A DNA stretch of 64,000 nt from a virus: the IMG/VR virus record IMGVR_UViG_3300045971_000528, positions 1 to 64,000 of that record; one strand, given 5' to 3'. Positions 62,137 to 64,000 of the stretch are shown here, one piece after another (within the stretch, counting starts at the first letter, position 1; each line of letters begins with the position of its first letter). Position numbers and translations under genes: made by a program. The notes under the pieces were generated by a model. The model was not told the DNA's origin. It saw nothing but the letters and a program-made list of their open reading frames with translations, and made no database searches.

Positions 62137-63186
62137 TCAGGCGCTCTTGCCTTCCTTGAAGTGCTTGCCGACGGACGGCCAGTACAACAGGTTGGTGCCG
62201 GCGACGACCTTGCGGTTCGTGCTGGTGGACTGGATGAACACGTCCCATTCGCCGAGGTTGTCAGGCGACAGCTTGGCGTCGACGCTGGGCAGACCCACCA
62301 TCTGGCGAGCAGCCGGGCCGGCGAAGACTTCGCCCGTCTTCTGGTTGCGGACGGCGATCAGCTTGTAGCCCTGCACCTTCAGTTCGCTCTTGGTGAGCTG
62401 GTAGAAGGCGGCGCCCTTCAGCATCTTCGTGCCCAGGCGGGCTTCGACGAAGTCACGGATCTGCTGTTCGTGTTCGGCAGGGCCGACAGGCAGGAGCTGC
62501 ACTTCGGCGCCGACGTTGACCAGCGCGGCCTTGACGTCTTCGATGTTGACCTCGGCCATGTTGGCGTAGAAGCGCTTCGTCGACTTCATGCCCTTCGAGC
62601 GACCAGTCATGTAGTCGGTGAAGGCGGCAGTGGCTTGCGCTTGCGCGACTTCGACACCACGCTGGGTCTGCTCCCAGGCCAGGATGTTGCCTTCGTGGAC
62701 GCCCAGGCGGATGAGATTCTTGACCTCGGTGGCCGGCACGCGGAAGGTGAAGGTCCAGCGGTCAGATGCGATCAGCTCTTCCATCTTGGCGATGGCGCGG
62801 CCGGAACTCCAGCGACGGCTGTGTTCGTCGCGACCGTCGGTCGTCAGCGAAACCAGGAAGGCGGCATCGGGCTCGTTGGCGCCGGGTTGGCTCAGCAGGT
62901 TGTCGATGGCGTCGCCGACTGCATCCCACAGGGGCGTGCCGCCATTGGTGGAGTAGGACGAAACGGGGGTGAGGGCTTGAACGGGCTGGCCGTCTACCAC
63001 GACGCGTACGTCGGTGGTGTGACCGTAGCCGAGCTCCAGGACTGAGACGATCGTCTCTTGACCGGAGGCAGCCGTTGCGGCTGCGATGGAAGCAATGAGA
63101 CCGTTGTAGTCGTTCATTGCTGGGCGAGCGATCCGGGTCATGGAGCCGGAGTGGTCGCGGATGAGGGCCATGAAACTCTTGGACAT
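62137..63186 (-). CDS. von Willebrand A-domain protein
   Basis: 349 aa from ATG 63186 with GAAGGAA before it. Cytoplasmic VWA: MIDAS DHSGSM at residues 11-16, GGTPLWDA near 84 and TTDGRDE near 118. A C-terminal region of about 170 aa is unassigned. VWA proteins of this kind can act with MoxR-type ATPases or as virion chaperones. Both an early-type and a TATAAATA promoter lie upstream. Confidence 0.85.
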   Translation of the reverse strand: MSKSFMALIRDHSGSMTRIARPAMNDYNGLIASIAAATAASGQETIVSVLELGYGHTTDVRVVVDGQPVQALTPVSSYSTNGGTPLWDAVGDAIDNLLSQPGANEPDAAFLVSLTTDGRDEHSRRWSSGRAIAKMEELIASDRWTFTFRVPATEVKNLIRLGVHEGNILAWEQTQRGVEVAQAQATAAFTDYMTGRSKGMKSTKRFYANMAEVNIEDVKAALVNVGAEVQLLPVGPAEHEQQIRDFVEARLGTKMLKGAAFYQLTKSELKVQGYKLIAVRNQKTGEVFAGPAARQMVGLPSVDAKLSPDNLGEWDVFIQSTSTNRKVVAGTNLLYWPSVGKHFKEGKSA

Positions 63187-63253
63187 GTTTGCAAATTCCT
63201 TCAAAGACAAAGTTGATGTTGGGAACAAAGTTTGCCGTCTTCCGACGGCGTTC

Positions 63254-63261
63254 TATTTATA
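63254..63261 (-). promoter_or_regulatory. late promoter, exact TATAAATA
   Basis: GGTATAAATAG about 68 nt before the VWA start. Confidence 0.65.
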
Positions 63262-63276
63262 CCAATCCACTCTGGT

Positions 63277-63319
63277 ATTGTATCACACCATCAACCTGAC
63301 GTGTCAGGCTGATTGTAAC
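63277..63319 (-). promoter_or_regulatory. early-type promoter for VWA gene
   Basis: GTTACA 32 nt upstream of TACAAT, with TGACAC at the -35 position and a CTGAC/GTCAG palindrome over it. Tandem with the late box. Confidence 0.6.
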
Positions 63320-63322
63320 GTG

Positions 63323-64000
63323 TTACTTGATGGAGCAGACCTTGGCAGCTTGGGCCATGGTAGGCCACATAGGACCTGTCAGCTTGGCACCCTTTGGCAG
63401 CGGAATGATGATCCCCGTCTGCTTCTGCACCTCAGCAATGCTAGACCTGAAGGTTTGTGGCGTGGCCTTGGAGGCTGCATGCGGGTAGATGAAGACCAAT
63501 ACCTCGAGGGTCTTCTGATCAACCAGCACCTTGTAGAAGGCTGTGGGAACTACCACCGCATTCTTACCAATCGTGGTAGCACCCTTCAGGTCGTAGATGG
63601 GACCGACGTAGACAAGGATGTCATCGCCACGGCCAGCTGCCCATGCACGTGAGCGGACCTCAAGAGACTTCCATGCGGCACGATTCAGGCCTGGGAGTTG
63701 GGGTGCCGCGTTCGACAGGACGTTGCTCTCGAGGGAGAGTTGGTCTGTGGACCGCATGTCAGCGCTGTTGGCCATGTGGCCAATGTCGTAGCCTGACTTG
63801 GCGTAGTCCTTGGTCTCAGCGCGCTTCCCAGCCGGGACAGACGGCTCGGGCTTGAAGCCAGCAGCGCGATCATCGCATCCAGTGGCTGAAGCAGGAGTCA
63901 GGGTGTAGGCGACCCATGCCGGGATCTTGGCCTTGTTGTCATGCGCAAGCGCGTAACCTTCACGACAGATAGGCGTGATGTCAGACTTGGAGACTTTGGG
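63323..64000 (-). CDS. DNA/RNA non-specific endonuclease (NUC family), partial
   Basis: At least 225 aa; the 5' end lies beyond the window. GYDIGHMANSADM corresponds to the DRGH active-site region of Serratia-type nucleases, with Ile replacing Arg next to the catalytic His; SNVLSNAAPQLPGLNRAAW holds the Mg-binding Asn. These nucleases cleave DNA and RNA, usually after export. The N-terminus (signal peptide) is not visible. Confidence 0.85.
   Translation of the reverse strand, partial: PKVSKSDITPICREGYALAHDNKAKIPAWVAYTLTPASATGCDDRAAGFKPEPSVPAGKRAETKDYAKSGYDIGHMANSADMRSTDQLSLESNVLSNAAPQLPGLNRAAWKSLEVRSRAWAAGRGDDILVYVGPIYDLKGATTIGKNAVVVPTAFYKVLVDQKTLEVLVFIYPHAASKATPQTFRSSIAEVQKQTGIIIPLPKGAKLTGPMWPTMAQAAKVCSIK

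Noticed and set aside
62161-63045. Plus-strand frame of 294 codons opposite the VWA gene
   Set aside because: Entirely antisense to a VWA protein with clear MIDAS motifs; no promoter or homology.
63974-64000. Start codon for the nuclease near the window edge
   Set aside because: The reading frame continues without a stop to the last base and the family normally has 30-80 more N-terminal residues, so the gene is truncated by the window.

Overview
The window looks like part of a large (jumbo) tailed-phage genome. Genes are packed head to tail, almost all on the minus strand, with ATGA or TTGA stop/start overlaps. There is a long tRNA cluster with a CCA-adding enzyme, several homing endonucleases (HNH, GIY-YIG, Vsr-like), phage-type small proteins and collagen-like fibre proteins. 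A T4-like late promoter motif (TAAATA, often TATAAATA) recurs in front of operons, and many proteins begin with a short (L/I)xE peptide like T4 capsid-targeting sequences. Two PEP-CTERM proteins, multihaem c-type cytochromes, a BLUF photosensor and a CGGGG-type lipoprotein point to a Gram-negative host, most likely a freshwater or biofilm-forming betaproteobacterium. The host assignment is inference.

Layout. 1-3.65 kb: a PEP-CTERM protein, a plus-strand HNH-like gene, a Ro60 (TROVE/VWA) protein and about 600 nt of structured non-coding sequence that probably holds Y-RNA-like partners. 3.65-10.9 kb: membrane and small proteins, HNH, Nudix, a saccharopine-dehydrogenase-like enzyme and a complete BLUF photoreceptor. 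10.9-13.8 kb: two collagen-like proteins and a coiled-coil protein. 13.9-17.4 kb: two seven-haem cytochromes and an outer-membrane barrel protein with AMIN and TPR domains, resembling a porin-cytochrome conduit. 17.4-23.8 kb: about 35 tRNAs and tRNA-like RNAs, three further structured RNAs, two homing endonucleases and small genes. 24.3-36.8 kb: tandem arrays of paralogous proteins with (L/I)xE N-termini, interrupted by an HNH-RNA ligase fusion, small membrane proteins and a zinc-ribbon virion-type protein. 36.9-54 kb: a mix of conserved phage genes, a large lipoprotein, an HD phosphohydrolase, GNAT enzymes, a second PEP-CTERM (MHFG) protein, the CCA enzyme, a metallophosphatase, a D,D-peptidase and an HAD protein. 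54.3-61.5 kb: a second array of short paralogues sharing one repeated domain of about 100 aa. 61.5-64 kb: a VWA protein and a truncated non-specific nuclease.

How it fits together. Two promoter classes can be read directly. One is the T4-like late motif in front of the presumed virion, cytochrome, PEP-CTERM and array operons. The other is a sigma70-like promoter (TGTACA, 16-17 nt, TATAAT-like, with a GTTACA element about 32 nt upstream of the -10) in front of Nudix, CCA enzyme, lipoprotein, GIY-YIG and other presumed early genes. Several early genes have ATG only 5-6 nt after the -10 and may be leaderless. RNA-directed functions are abundant: Ro60, tRNAs, tRNA mimics, CCA addition, RNA ligase and an HAD RNA-repair-like protein. 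The most unusual parts are the Ro60/Y-RNA-like system with tRNA-like relatives inside the tRNA cluster, the expanded family of putative capsid-targeted proteins, and the phage-borne porin-cytochrome module.
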